A model generated the notes under the pieces. It was given only the letters and a program-made list of their open reading frames with translations, made no database searches and was not told the origin of the DNA. The translations under genes and the position numbers were made by a program. From Eubacterium_U album (GTDB lineage: Bacteria > Bacillota > Clostridia > Lachnospirales > Lachnospiraceae): a stretch of 64,000 nucleotides of DNA. This document shows positions 1 through 7,467 of this stretch, in pieces; position 1 is the stretch's first letter, and each line of letters starts with the position of its first letter. Location of the stretch: the NCBI RefSeq assembly GCF_025336545.1, contig NZ_JAODBU010000002.1:310001-374000 (forward strand), given 5' to 3'.

Positions 1-32
1 TAAGATTTCTCCATTTTATTTAAGGTTCTATG

Positions 33-1511
33 CTATTCTTCTTTATCAATCGTACTATCTTCACTGTCTACATCCACTGTATTTTCTTCAGTTTCTACTT
101 CTTTGAAATTATTGCTTTCTGTCTGTGGAATTTCTTCATCTTCATTCTTCTTAGTCATTTCTGCAAGCATAGATTTTATATCTAATCCGGTTGAACCTTT
201 AATTCCATCATTTACCTGATTTACAGTATTCATAATTGAACTAACCAATTGTTCATTGTTACCGTTACCGTACATTGTGATTGAATCTACGTTACCCAGA
301 GGTTCTGCTGCGTTCTTCACTGCTTCAGGAAGTGCTTTAAAGTACATTTCAAGAATGGCTGCTCCCCCATATTTCTTCATCGCCTCTGCTTTCTTTTCAA
401 GACCTTCTGCTTCTGCTAACGCTTTAGCCTTTATGGCTTCTGCTTCTGCCTGACCTTTAGCCTTGATACCTTCTGCCTCTTGTTCTAAAGCATATTTTTT
501 AGCTTCGGCTTCCGCCCTCTGAGCATCTGCATTTCTTTGTCTTTCAAACAATTCTGCTTCGGCTTCCTGCTGTCTTCTGAATTTGTCTGCTTCTGCCGTT
601 TTCTTAATTTCTGCATCCAAAGCCTGTTCTTTCACATATACTTCCTGCTTTTTTTTCTCAGCTTCTTTTTCCTGTCTGGCAATATCTGCATTAGAAGATG
701 CTATTTCTATTGATTTTCTCTGCTCCTGTTCCTGTATTTTGTATGCTGCATCAGCTTCAGCTTTTTTAATATCTGCTTCCTTTTTGAGTTCTGCCTGTTT
801 AATAGCCAGCTCGTTTTGTTTCTGAGCTATTTCAAGTTCCGCTGCAACTTTCGCATCATTTGCAGCCTTATCTGCTTCTGCCTGTTTAATTGCAACATCT
901 CTTTCTGCCTCTGCTTTTGCAATACTTGCATCTTTTCTTATTTTTGCTGTATTGTCTGCACCCATGTCTACGATAAGACCTGTTTCATCAGTTACATTTT
1001 GGATATTACATGAAATAATTTCAATGCCAAGTTTTTCCATGTCTTTTGAGGCTGATTCTTGAACCATGTTTCCAAACACATTTCTATCGTTACAAATGTC
1101 TCTAAGGTCCATTGTTCCAATTATTTCTCTCATATTTCCCTGTAAGGAATCCTGAAGGTCTAAAATAATATCCTCATTTTTCTTGTTAAGGAAGTTTTTC
1201 ATTGCAAGGGACATCATTTCTTTACTTGTTCCTATTTTTACTTTTGCCACTGCGTCTACCTGAATGTTGATAAAGTCTTTTGTAGGAATATAGCCTTCTG
1301 TTTTAATGTCAATTGTTTTCTGACTTAAAGTCAACTTATCAAGTCTTTCAAGTATTGGCAATTTGAAGCCTGCTTTTCCTATTAAAATTTTTGGTTCTTT
1401 TTTAAGACCTGAAATAATGAAAGCCTCATTTGGCGGGGCTTTAACATAACTTGTAAGAATTAAAAGTAAAACCACTACAACAACTACACCTAGAATTATA
1501 AATTTAATCAT
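33..1511 (-). CDS. Flotillin-like SPFH/band 7 membrane scaffold protein
   Basis: Resembles bacterial flotillins (FloT/YuaG), which sit on the inner face of the membrane and organise ordered lipid domains. Residues 1-21 form one hydrophobic anchor. The SPFH domain follows (about 25-190, with PPNEAFIISG and the IDIKTEGYIPT segment). A long Ala/Glu/Lys-rich coiled coil covers about 200-385, then the flotillin-type segment AAILEMYFKALPEAVKNAAEPLG. Length (492 aa) is normal for the family. The tail is acidic. No NfeD partner lies beside it. Its promoter (1564-1598) carries a motif shared with parM, the recombinase and the ADP-ribosylglycohydrolase, so I treat it as element-borne cargo rather than a chromosomal gene. 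Its role there is unknown; stabilising the transfer machine in the membrane is only a guess. Confidence 0.88.
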   Translation of the reverse strand: MIKFIILGVVVVVVLLLILTSYVKAPPNEAFIISGLKKEPKILIGKAGFKLPILERLDKLTLSQKTIDIKTEGYIPTKDFINIQVDAVAKVKIGTSKEMMSLAMKNFLNKKNEDIILDLQDSLQGNMREIIGTMDLRDICNDRNVFGNMVQESASKDMEKLGIEIISCNIQNVTDETGLIVDMGADNTAKIRKDASIAKAEAERDVAIKQAEADKAANDAKVAAELEIAQKQNELAIKQAELKKEADIKKAEADAAYKIQEQEQRKSIEIASSNADIARQEKEAEKKKQEVYVKEQALDAEIKKTAEADKFRRQQEAEAELFERQRNADAQRAEAEAKKYALEQEAEGIKAKGQAEAEAIKAKALAEAEGLEKKAEAMKKYGGAAILEMYFKALPEAVKNAAEPLGNVDSITMYGNGNNEQLVSSIMNTVNQVNDGIKGSTGLDIKSMLAEMTKKNEDEEIPQTESNNFKEVETEENTVDVDSEDSTIDKEE

Positions 1512-1563
1512 ATTTTTTACCTTAGTACCATATTGGTACTTCCTTTCATATGTATTTATAAAA

Positions 1564-1598
1564 ATTTTATCAAACCGTCATTTCAATTCTTTCGTAAA
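1564..1598 (-). promoter_or_regulatory. Class I element promoter for flotillin gene
   Basis: On the minus strand TTTACGAAAGAATT is followed, 29 bases from its first T, by an extended -10 TGATAAAAT. The same motif and spacing occur at 3950-3984, 24943-24977 and 31049-31083. There is no consensus -35; the conserved block covers that position. Confidence 0.6.
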
Positions 1599-1599
1599 A

Positions 1600-1638
1600 A
1601 AAAATAAAAATCTCAAAAATATTTGAGATTTTTATTTC
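1600..1638 (-). terminator. Bidirectional intrinsic terminator
   Basis: AAAAATCTCAAA / TTTGAGATTTTT hairpin with T-runs on both sides. It ends the small membrane protein gene that begins at 2156. The T-run leads directly into the flotillin promoter motif. Confidence 0.7.
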
Positions 1639-1670
1639 GAGTTATTTTATTTTACTAATTTTTTACGAAG

Positions 1671-2156
1671 TTACATATAAATTCCATAAATCGTTTCGCT
1701 TGAAAATGGAGGAAGTAAATCTAAGAATTTTAAAGAAAATAATATTTCAAAACCTGACACTTCCTTTTTAATATTGTAACGGATAATATACGAATTATCT
1801 GCATCTGATTTTTCAACAAATAACGATTCACCTGAAATATTCATTGTTTTAGTCATGTTATTAACTACATATGTAATTTCATATACATTGTCTTTAGACG
1901 GTTGTGCTTCGATTCCTGAAGATGCGTATAGTTCATCTATATCAACTTTTTCTACATCAACTTTTTCAACCTGACATTTTGCTAAATTTTCCTGATTATA
2001 ATTATTTACTTTACTTTTACTTATATTGTTTATCATCAGTGTCGAAAAACATACTAAGATTAGACTTAAAAACATTCCGCACGTATACAATGCAGTACCT
2101 TCCTTTTTAAAGACTATAAAATTAAAACATAGTAACGTTATCATAAAAAAAATCAT
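1671..2156 (-). CDS. Small membrane protein of unknown function
   Basis: A 161-residue protein that I do not recognise. It has two hydrophobic segments (about 1-16 and 22-42) followed by a charged extracytoplasmic or cytoplasmic domain of about 115 residues with short beta-strand-like stretches (VYEITYVVNNMTKTMNISG). The start ATG has a good AAGGAG site. The gene lies 20 bases after the 76-residue ORF ending at 2176 and is probably its co-transcribed distal gene; the hairpin at 1600-1638 ends the unit. Nothing points to a specific function. Confidence 0.6.
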   Translation of the reverse strand: MIFFMITLLCFNFIVFKKEGTALYTCGMFLSLILVCFSTLMINNISKSKVNNYNQENLAKCQVEKVDVEKVDIDELYASSGIEAQPSKDNVYEITYVVNNMTKTMNISGESLFVEKSDADNSYIIRYNIKKEVSGFEILFSLKFLDLLPPFSSETIYGIYM

Positions 2157-2175
2157 AAACTTTTCTCCTTTTTTT

Positions 2176-2406
2176 TTAAATATTTTTTCTTTTTATATTG
2201 TTAAATTTATTCAAAAATTCTTCTCTTGTATAAAAATAAAATCCTGGTCCATAAATTTTGAATACATTTGGGTGTTTTCTTACATATTCTATAATTTCAT
2301 TTGTTATTTCTTTTGATTCAAAATTTTTAATCTTAAAACCTGCATCACATATTTTGTCGTATGATTTGACCCATATACCTATTTCTATTTTTAATCTAAT
2401 AAACAT
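2176..2406 (-). CDS. Hypothetical 76-residue protein
   Basis: Short soluble protein, Lys/Ile-rich, not recognised. Its start codon overlaps the last 11 bases of the 214-residue membrane protein gene, the usual mark of translational coupling, so it is likely real. No membrane segment and no known motif is visible. The overlap and the following 161-residue membrane protein suggest a three-gene unit (3040 down to 1671). Confidence 0.5.
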   Translation of the reverse strand: MFIRLKIEIGIWVKSYDKICDAGFKIKNFESKEITNEIIEYVRKHPNVFKIYGPGFYFYTREEFLNKFNNIKRKNI

Positions 2407-3040
2407 TTTTTAATTCTTCCATTATTTCATTGAGAGTATCATCATAATTACTTTCTATTTCTTCATATACACTTTCAGGAACTTTAATTTCTATGTATGA
2501 TTTCACTCTTTCTTTGTCTATAATTGTGTTTATCTGATATTTATTCTCATTCCATTTGCTTGTTATATTAGGGAACAGAAATAATTTTAGATTTTCTTCA
2601 TCTTTTATGTCTTTGTCGTAGTATACTAAAGCATTGTCTTTAATTTCAAAATTTTTGCTCAAATCAGCTCTGCTTAACATTCGCTGTGTTAAATCTATTG
2701 ATGTTAACAATCGGTCATCTAAGTACTTATCTTCCTTTGCATCGAAATGTCTGTCTATTATCTTAGGTATGACTGCGCTTAATATGCAGTATACAAAGGC
2801 TATTCCCATTACCATAAAGAATAAAATCTGTTGGCTGTCAAAAATAAGGTTGTATAAACATGCCGTCATAATTCCAATAATGAATAATTCGGTGAAATTG
2901 TATAATGATTTTTTTATATTTAACCTTTTAAGTCTTATTTTTGCTCTTTCATACTTGCTTTCTAGTGTTATTTTCTCTATGTCGTCATATGTGTTTATTT
3001 CAACATCTACATTATTTTCTGATTTTCCTGTATATTTCAT
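2396..3040 (-). CDS. Two-TM membrane protein of unknown function
   Basis: A 214-residue protein with a charged N-terminus (about 45 residues, KYERAKIRLKRLNIKK), two adjacent transmembrane helices (about 47-66 and 70-92) and a roughly 120-residue soluble C-terminal domain ending in acidic residues. This layout is common for small membrane-anchored proteins of unknown role on mobile elements. It leads a three-gene unit with the next two ORFs (overlap of 11 bases, then 20 bases). Ribosome site GAAAGGTGG lies about 10 bases upstream of the ATG. Confidence 0.6.
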   Translation of the reverse strand: MKYTGKSENNVDVEINTYDDIEKITLESKYERAKIRLKRLNIKKSLYNFTELFIIGIMTACLYNLIFDSQQILFFMVMGIAFVYCILSAVIPKIIDRHFDAKEDKYLDDRLLTSIDLTQRMLSRADLSKNFEIKDNALVYYDKDIKDEENLKLFLFPNITSKWNENKYQINTIIDKERVKSYIEIKVPESVYEEIESNYDDTLNEIMEELKNVY

Positions 3041-3108
3041 TTTCTTGTTTCCACCTTTCTTTCCTCTTTTATTTACTTTTTCTATTTATGTATTTTCTAA
3101 ATAAGTTA

Positions 3109-3915
3109 TTATTTTTTCTTTTTGACTGCAAGCTCAAATCTGTCAACAACTCCTCTTATGTTTATATCTATTCTTTTATTACATTCATCTATTAGATTCA
3201 TAGGAATACCGAAATATGCTTCAGCGATACTTCCCGTTATTGCTCCAAGTGTATCGGTATCTCCACCCAATGATACTGCATTTCTTACTGCATCTTCAAA
3301 ATCCTTTGCTTCCAAGAATGCTGTTATTGCTTCTGGAACTGTTTTCTGACATGTTTCATTCATACAGAAATAAGGTCTTATCTCATCAAGAGTTCTATCC
3401 AACTCATAATCAAATTCCTTTTCTATGTATTCCTTTATCTCTTTTTTATCTAACTCGTTCCTTGCCAAATAAATTGCGCTTGCGACTGCCTCTGCTCCCT
3501 TTAGACCTTCCGGGTGATTATGTGAAACATTTGCGGTTGCTCTTGCGACCTCTCTTGTTCTTTCAATGGAATCATATAACCATCCTGCCGCTGAAACTCT
3601 CATTGCTGAACCATTTCCGAAACTTTCATACGGTTTTGGATTGTTTTCCATTAACCAAAATCTGAATCTTCCGCCATATCCTGCATATAAATAATTTCTG
3701 CCCCATCCCTGCATAAAATATGTAACCAACGTTTCTATGTCTGCTACAGTTGAATCTCTTTCAGCAGTTAACAGTGCTTCAGCTACCGCTACGGTCATAA
3801 TAGTATCATCGGTAAATGTGCAGCCTTTACTAAACAGTTCAAAATCTTTTGTTTGCTTTCCTCTGTCAAATTCGAAGGGACTTCCGATTATATCTCCAAG
3901 TATTGCTCCATACAT
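3109..3915 (-). CDS. ADP-ribosylglycohydrolase (DraG/ARH family)
   Basis: Removes ADP-ribose from proteins or other targets using two Mg or Mn ions. The signature runs the length of the protein: GAILGDIIGSPFEF at the N-terminus, the metal-binding FTDDTIMT (about 35-42), VSHNHPEGLKGA in the middle, and GGDTDTLGAITGSIAEAYFG near the C-terminus. Length (268 aa) is typical. I place the start at ATG 3915 because the TTG at 3924 sits almost on top of the AGGAGG site, while 3915 is 10 bases from it. It has its own class I promoter with an 11-bp repeat array just upstream. The neighbouring gene encodes a small ADP-ribosyltransferase-like protein, so the two may form a modify/reverse pair. Confidence 0.9.
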   Translation of the reverse strand: MYGAILGDIIGSPFEFDRGKQTKDFELFSKGCTFTDDTIMTVAVAEALLTAERDSTVADIETLVTYFMQGWGRNYLYAGYGGRFRFWLMENNPKPYESFGNGSAMRVSAAGWLYDSIERTREVARATANVSHNHPEGLKGAEAVASAIYLARNELDKKEIKEYIEKEFDYELDRTLDEIRPYFCMNETCQKTVPEAITAFLEAKDFEDAVRNAVSLGGDTDTLGAITGSIAEAYFGIPMNLIDECNKRIDINIRGVVDRFELAVKKKK

Positions 3916-3949
3916 TTTGTTCAAACCTCCTTTTATATCCTTTATTTAG

Positions 3950-3984
3950 ATTGTAGCAAGGTGGTGTTTTAGTTCTTTCGTAAA
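3950..3984 (-). promoter_or_regulatory. Class I element promoter for ADP-ribosylglycohydrolase
   Basis: Minus strand TTTACGAAAGAACT with extended -10 TGCTACAAT at the same fixed spacing as the flotillin, parM and recombinase promoters. Confidence 0.6.
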
Positions 3985-4009
3985 TTTCTAAAAATCCGAA
4001 AAAAACTTT

Positions 4010-4043
4010 TTTACGTGTTAAAAACGTATTGTATACGTATTAC
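4010..4043. repeat. Three 11-bp TACGTATT-type repeats
   Basis: CG dinucleotides of the ACGT core fall at 4014, 4025 and 4036, an exact 11-bp period. The array lies just upstream of the class I promoter of the ADP-ribosylglycohydrolase gene. The same repeat family occurs at 13.3, 24.2 and 30.5 kb. Confidence 0.65.
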
Positions 4044-4091
4044 AAATGAGATAAAAAAGATGTTTATATGAAATAAAAAGAACATAAAAAG

Positions 4092-4130
4092 AAAAAAGCC
4101 CCACCACTTTCCATTTGGAAAAGGTAGGGC
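4092..4130 (-). terminator. Intrinsic terminator after the ART-like gene
   Basis: Minus strand GCCCTACC-TTTTCC / GGAAA-GTGGTGGGGC stem followed by TTTTTTC. Confidence 0.75.
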
Positions 4131-4137
4131 GTAGTCT

Positions 4138-4440
4138 TTATTTGTTAGGAAAATTATATTCCCATTTTGGTGTTTCGTTTTTAATTTCAATTTCTCCATT
4201 ATACATATATGCCTTGCATTGGAAGAAATCCTCTGAGTGGTCTGTTGATTCCACTATGCGTTTTTCGTCAAGGTCAACTTCGAAAACTATTATTTTCTCA
4301 ATCCCTCTGATAACCAAAAACTTACATGCGTCCAATGGGTTCTTGCAAACAAATACTGCTCCTTCTGCCGACATTTTAATTTTTCCATCTCTAACTATTT
4401 TCAATGCATTTTCTTCCGTTGTTGCGTGATAAAATTTCAT
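4138..4440 (-). CDS. Small ADP-ribosyltransferase-like protein
   Basis: A 100-residue protein whose start, FYHATTEENALKIVRDGKI, matches the opening of ADP-ribosyltransferase-fold enzymes (the His of the H-Y/x-E triad after a beta strand, then a helix and short loop). SAEGAVFVCKN fits the second strand region, and the Glu residues in YNGEIEI could supply the third catalytic position. The protein is small even for compact members of this fold, and catalysis is not proven. It overlaps nothing, follows the 302-residue gene by 14 bases and ends in a strong terminator. The next gene downstream is an ADP-ribosylglycohydrolase, which suggests a linked toxin/antidote or signalling pair. It could instead be a KptA-like or non-catalytic ART-fold protein. 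Confidence 0.5.
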   Translation of the reverse strand: MKFYHATTEENALKIVRDGKIKMSAEGAVFVCKNPLDACKFLVIRGIEKIIVFEVDLDEKRIVESTDHSEDFFQCKAYMYNGEIEIKNETPKWEYNFPNK

Positions 4441-4454
4441 TTTCTCAACTCCTT

Positions 4455-5363
4455 CTATAACTTGAAGAAACCAAGCATACTAATCTGCTCAGTTTCACGA
4501 TTATAATAGTACTTACTGTCTGTTAGTCTTTCTCTGATGTTATTGTCTTCTTTTTTCAGTAAATTGTAATAAATTTCAGTAACATCCACTTTACATTTTT
4601 CTGAATGAACGATTAGCTCATTTGAGTACTTTGCATGGATTATAAGATTTGAACCTTCCACTTCTGAAATTTTTCTGAAGATTTCAGGATAAAGTAATGC
4701 TGTTGCTCCAAATGTCGGCAACATCGGTATCTGGGAATAAACTGAGTAAAACGTTAAAACTTCTCCGGTTTTGATGTCACCAAGTACGTGTTTATCTACT
4801 GCAAATTCCAAGAAATCTTTGGTTTTTTCTTTTGCCATGCGATACAATTCTTCTTTATCAGTTTTCATTTCTTTCATCATTTCATTTGATATGTCTTCAT
4901 CACTGAATGAATAACCTATTATATTATCTTTGTTATCTTTAATTTTTATTGCCTTTCTTTTAACTTTTTTATAAGTAACTGCCAAGTTGAGAAAATAAAA
5001 ATGTGGAACTTTCTTTAGTTTTTCTTCATTTCCTTTTGGATTAACCAATGAGAAAATAATCTCTTCTATATTTCCTTTATTATTTTTACGTATTTTATTG
5101 ATGTAATCTTTACGTATTTTATTGGAATAATCCGTTAACTTGTTCAGAATAAAAATTTGTAAATCTTCGCTGTTTTCTTCATTTATTCGACCTATGAACT
5201 GTGTAACATCAACTTCCGTTTCTATGTTCTTGTTCCCAAAACATACGTTACATTCTATTGAAACAACATCAATGCCAGACTTTAGTTCGCAGCTCAATCC
5301 AATTATATTGTTTTCAAGTTCTTTAATAACTTTAATGATGATGTCCTTATCTTTTTTATTCAT
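4455..5363 (-). CDS. DUF5688-like protein of unknown function
   Basis: A 302-residue soluble protein. The middle part (VPHFYFLNLAVTYK) and the end (YYYNRETEQISMLGFF) resemble a family of uncharacterised proteins carried by Lachnospiraceae conjugative elements, which I recall as DUF5688; I cannot confirm the assignment here. No signal peptide, membrane segment or catalytic motif is visible. It belongs to the accessory gene block between the type IV secretion operon and the ADP-ribosylation pair. A weak hairpin (5382-5420) precedes it. Confidence 0.6.
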   Translation of the reverse strand: MNKKDKDIIIKVIKELENNIIGLSCELKSGIDVVSIECNVCFGNKNIETEVDVTQFIGRINEENSEDLQIFILNKLTDYSNKIRKDYINKIRKNNKGNIEEIIFSLVNPKGNEEKLKKVPHFYFLNLAVTYKKVKRKAIKIKDNKDNIIGYSFSDEDISNEMMKEMKTDKEELYRMAKEKTKDFLEFAVDKHVLGDIKTGEVLTFYSVYSQIPMLPTFGATALLYPEIFRKISEVEGSNLIIHAKYSNELIVHSEKCKVDVTEIYYNLLKKEDNNIRERLTDSKYYYNRETEQISMLGFFKL

Positions 5364-5381
5364 ATAATTCCTTTCTATAGC

Positions 5382-5420
5382 AAAACAGTAACCTCAATTG
5401 TATATCACGGCTACTGTTTT
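5382..5420 (-). terminator. Hairpin between accessory genes
   Basis: AAAACAGTAGCC / GGTTACTGTTTT stem with a long loop; the T-run is short, so termination is uncertain. Confidence 0.4.
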
Positions 5421-5432
5421 TATTTTCTTGAT

Positions 5433-5774
5433 TTATTCTGCTTTGAAATACTTTGCAAGAAGTTTTGGTAACTCATCGTCCAAAATTGCTGAACGCTTTA
5501 TTATTGGAGCAAGAAATTCTTTATCTCCTTTTTTCTTCTGTTTTACTGCATCCAACAAAATGATTATTGCTATTTCGTTTGCAATTCTATCACTGTTAGA
5601 AATATCTTTTTTCTCACAATTAACTAACTTATATTTTATTTTTTCAAAGCCTTCTCTTGATGCCACAATAACAAGTTCCGGCTCCGTTTCATAAGTACAT
5701 TTAAACTGTGGTATTTTCTCGTTTAAAATTTTCACTATTTCTTCTACATTCTTTAAATTTTCTGTGTTGTTCAT
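5433..5774 (-). CDS. Hypothetical 113-residue protein
   Basis: Acidic/Lys-rich soluble protein without a recognisable motif. The ATG has a GAAAGGAA site, and the gene follows the Cys-rich ORF by 19 bases in the same direction, so it is part of the accessory operon. Its layout (an N-terminal helix, then a VIVASREGFEKIKYKLV strand region) vaguely recalls the opening of the 302-residue neighbour, but I would not claim homology. Confidence 0.5.
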   Translation of the reverse strand: MNNTENLKNVEEIVKILNEKIPQFKCTYETEPELVIVASREGFEKIKYKLVNCEKKDISNSDRIANEIAIIILLDAVKQKKKGDKEFLAPIIKRSAILDDELPKLLAKYFKAE

Positions 5775-5793
5775 AATATTGATTCCTTTCTAT

Positions 5794-6036
5794 CTATTTA
5801 TTTAACCATTTTCCTTCACTTAACCATTTGTCTGTATCTTCTGGTGCTACCTTATATATCTCTTTATTGCATCCGTTACAGACTCCATATATTGTGTTTT
5901 CGTCTTCATCGTATTCATAATGATAACAGTTACTTCCACATCCACAACTATTTGTTGCGTCTGCGTCATAATAACACCACACATTGCCACTTTCGTAGCA
6001 CTGAGTAAGCCTTTTTGCATGACTTAAACTTTTCAT
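5794..6036 (-). CDS. Cysteine-rich putative zinc-binding protein
   Basis: An 80-residue protein with clustered cysteines: CGCGSNC around residues 31-37 and CNGC around 53-56, plus CYES and CYYD near the N-terminus. Four or more of these could bind zinc, as in small zinc-ribbon proteins of mobile elements. Charged and aromatic residues (HYEYDEDENTIYG) link the clusters. GGAGG lies 8 bases before the ATG. It begins 4 bases after the 138-residue gene ends and is probably co-translated with it. Function unknown. Confidence 0.55.
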   Translation of the reverse strand: MKSLSHAKRLTQCYESGNVWCYYDADATNSCGCGSNCYHYEYDEDENTIYGVCNGCNKEIYKVAPEDTDKWLSEGKWLNK

Positions 6037-6039
6037 TCT

Positions 6040-6456
6040 TCATTCCTCCATCTCTTTGATTGTCTTATCTCTGTTCCTTTCGTATTTATCCTTGTCTGTA
6101 AACAGATATAATATTGTGTCTTCTTCGCAATACGTTAGAAACGCCAACTGTTCATCTGAATATGCATATCCAAGATATGCTTCCATGATGACATTCCTGA
6201 AGTTACATCTTTTAGCAAATTCCATTTCCCTTTTTAAACTCATGTGACTAAACAACGTAATGGTTTCTCTATTTTCATCTATTACGTTTGTGAAATTTGC
6301 ATTTACTATTTTCTTGGTAATTTTTTCTAACGAAAATCTTGATAGGTCTAACGGAATAATTTCATATTCGTCTTTAGCCGGAACTCTTCCTGAGTTTTTG
6401 ACAATCTCAAAATATTCATCTCTGGTTACTTTTTTTGGTTTATTTTCTTGAACCAT
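6040..6456 (-). CDS. Hypothetical 138-residue protein
   Basis: Soluble, not recognised. It begins with a basic arm (ENKPKKVTRDEYFEIVKNSG) that resembles the tail-to-head linker of small accessory proteins on Firmicute conjugative elements, followed by an acidic globular part. AAAGGA site about 9 bases before the ATG. It is closely followed by the Cys-rich gene, so both are likely made together. Nothing in the sequence fixes a function. Confidence 0.5.
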   Translation of the reverse strand: MVQENKPKKVTRDEYFEIVKNSGRVPAKDEYEIIPLDLSRFSLEKITKKIVNANFTNVIDENRETITLFSHMSLKREMEFAKRCNFRNVIMEAYLGYAYSDEQLAFLTYCEEDTILYLFTDKDKYERNRDKTIKEMEE

Positions 6457-6472
6457 AAAACTTGTCCTTTCT

Positions 6473-6556
6473 TTACTTCATTAAACCACAATTGAAAAGC
6501 AGAAATGCTAATGTTGTGGTTATAATTGTTCCTAAATTTCGTAAGTAGATTTTCAT
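6473..6556 (-). CDS. 27-residue hydrophobic peptide
   Basis: ATG at 6556 is preceded by GGAGAG about 8 bases upstream and opens a 27-codon frame: three N-terminal charges, then a hydrophobic run (about residues 8-21, including TIITTTLAFLLF), a Cys and a Lys end. It lies alone between a terminator-like hairpin (6577-6613) and the 138-residue gene. Size and layout suit a small membrane peptide, such as a type I toxin-like peptide or a leader, but no antisense RNA is visible. It is below usual gene-calling size. Confidence 0.4.
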   Translation of the reverse strand: MKIYLRNLGTIITTTLAFLLFNCGLMK

Positions 6557-6576
6557 TTTCTTAAACTCTCCATTCC

Positions 6577-6613
6577 TAAAAAATTAGAAGGCTACGCACT
6601 AAACGCAGCCTTT
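6577..6613 (-). terminator. Terminator-like hairpin
   Basis: AAGGCTGCGT / TGCGTAGCCTT stem followed by CTAATTTTTT on the minus strand, between the 80-residue gene and the 27-residue peptide. Confidence 0.6.
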
Positions 6614-6651
6614 CTTTCCTTTCAGAGTTTTTATCCTCTTTCTTTCTGTTT

Positions 6652-6894
6652 TTATTCAATCATCTCACCAACCATCATGTTGCCATGTTGTGTTATGTCT
6701 ATCCAGCCATATGATGCAGCCTTCATGCATATATCTGAACATTCATCTCTTGTAAGATTAACGTTTATTAATATTTCACCATCTCTTGTTTTAACATACA
6801 TGCCACCTTCTTCACCTACAATATGAATATCATAGCCTATTACGACCGCTTCAACTACTGTAGGTTCATTATTGATTTTGCACAATACTCTCAT
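6652..6894 (-). CDS. Hypothetical 80-residue protein
   Basis: Small soluble protein (MRVLCKINNEPTVVEAVVIG...) with a predicted beta-rich N-terminus and a C-terminal helix. Not recognised. It starts 5 bases after the 130-residue gene in the same direction with GGAAG next to the ATG, so it is probably co-translated. No membrane segment or metal site is visible. Confidence 0.5.
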   Translation of the reverse strand: MRVLCKINNEPTVVEAVVIGYDIHIVGEEGGMYVKTRDGEILINVNLTRDECSDICMKAASYGWIDITQHGNMMVGEMIE

Positions 6895-6899
6895 CTTCC

Positions 6900-7292
6900 T
6901 TATTCCTCTCCAATTATTTCGTTAAGTTCGCTTATGTTTATTCCTAATATTTTTGAAACATAACTATCGGTATAGTCGAAGTACATTCCCTTAGAAACCA
7001 TACATAATCCATCAACTGACTTTCTCAATAACTGCTTAAGAAAAAGGTTTTCAGCTTCAACGCTTCTGTATATCTTTAATGGCTTACCCGGATACTTAAG
7101 CGCAAGTCCTTCCTTTTCCCATTCCTCTTCATTATATATAAATGAACAATTGACTGTACCTTCATTTATATCGGGATGATGTTTTCGAAACTCTGCTATT
7201 CCTTCAGCTATATCTTTCGATTCAACTATGAGATAACCATTTTGAAACGGAAACTTATCCCAATCACCAAAAGTAAAATAAAATTTTTTCAT
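6900..7292 (-). CDS. Hypothetical 130-residue protein, first gene of an attenuated unit
   Basis: Soluble protein beginning KKFYFTFGDWDKFPFQNGYL, a form seen in accessory proteins of Clostridia conjugative elements; the function is unknown to me. The interest is in its leader. A consensus promoter (TTGACA-16-TATATT, 7437-7464) is followed by AGATTGAT and then, about 100 bases on, by a terminator hairpin (7312-7346) just before AAAGGAG and the ATG. Two 11-bp repeats overlap the -10. The gene is therefore likely under both operator and attenuation control. It heads the run down to about 4138. Confidence 0.6.
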   Translation of the reverse strand: MKKFYFTFGDWDKFPFQNGYLIVESKDIAEGIAEFRKHHPDINEGTVNCSFIYNEEEWEKEGLALKYPGKPLKIYRSVEAENLFLKQLLRKSVDGLCMVSKGMYFDYTDSYVSKILGINISELNEIIGEE

Positions 7293-7311
7293 ATGTTCTC
7301 CTTTCTTGAAA

Positions 7312-7346
7312 CAAAAGAAAGAGAAACCTCAGTATAGGCTTCTCTT
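7312..7346 (-). terminator. Leader terminator before 130-residue gene
   Basis: Minus strand GAGAAGCC / GGTTTCTC stem followed by TTTCTTTTGT, placed between the promoter leader and the ribosome site. Confidence 0.55.
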
Positions 7347-7420
7347 CTTCTTGTGCATTATTGTAATATTTAATTGTAATTTAAAAACTGACGTTTGTTA
7401 TATCCTCTGGCTAACGCTTC

Positions 7421-7464
7421 ATCAATCTTTATACGAAATATATACGATAATGAAATTTTGTCAA
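7421..7464 (-). promoter_or_regulatory. Class III promoter with AGATTGAT leader motif
   Basis: TTGACA (7459-7464), 16-base spacer, TATATT (7437-7442), then AAAGATTGATGAAGC (AGATTGAT at 7421-7428). ACG cores at 7434 and 7445 are 11 bp apart and overlap the -10, which resembles a two-unit version of the 11-bp arrays. Confidence 0.65.
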
Positions 7465-7467
7465 GAT

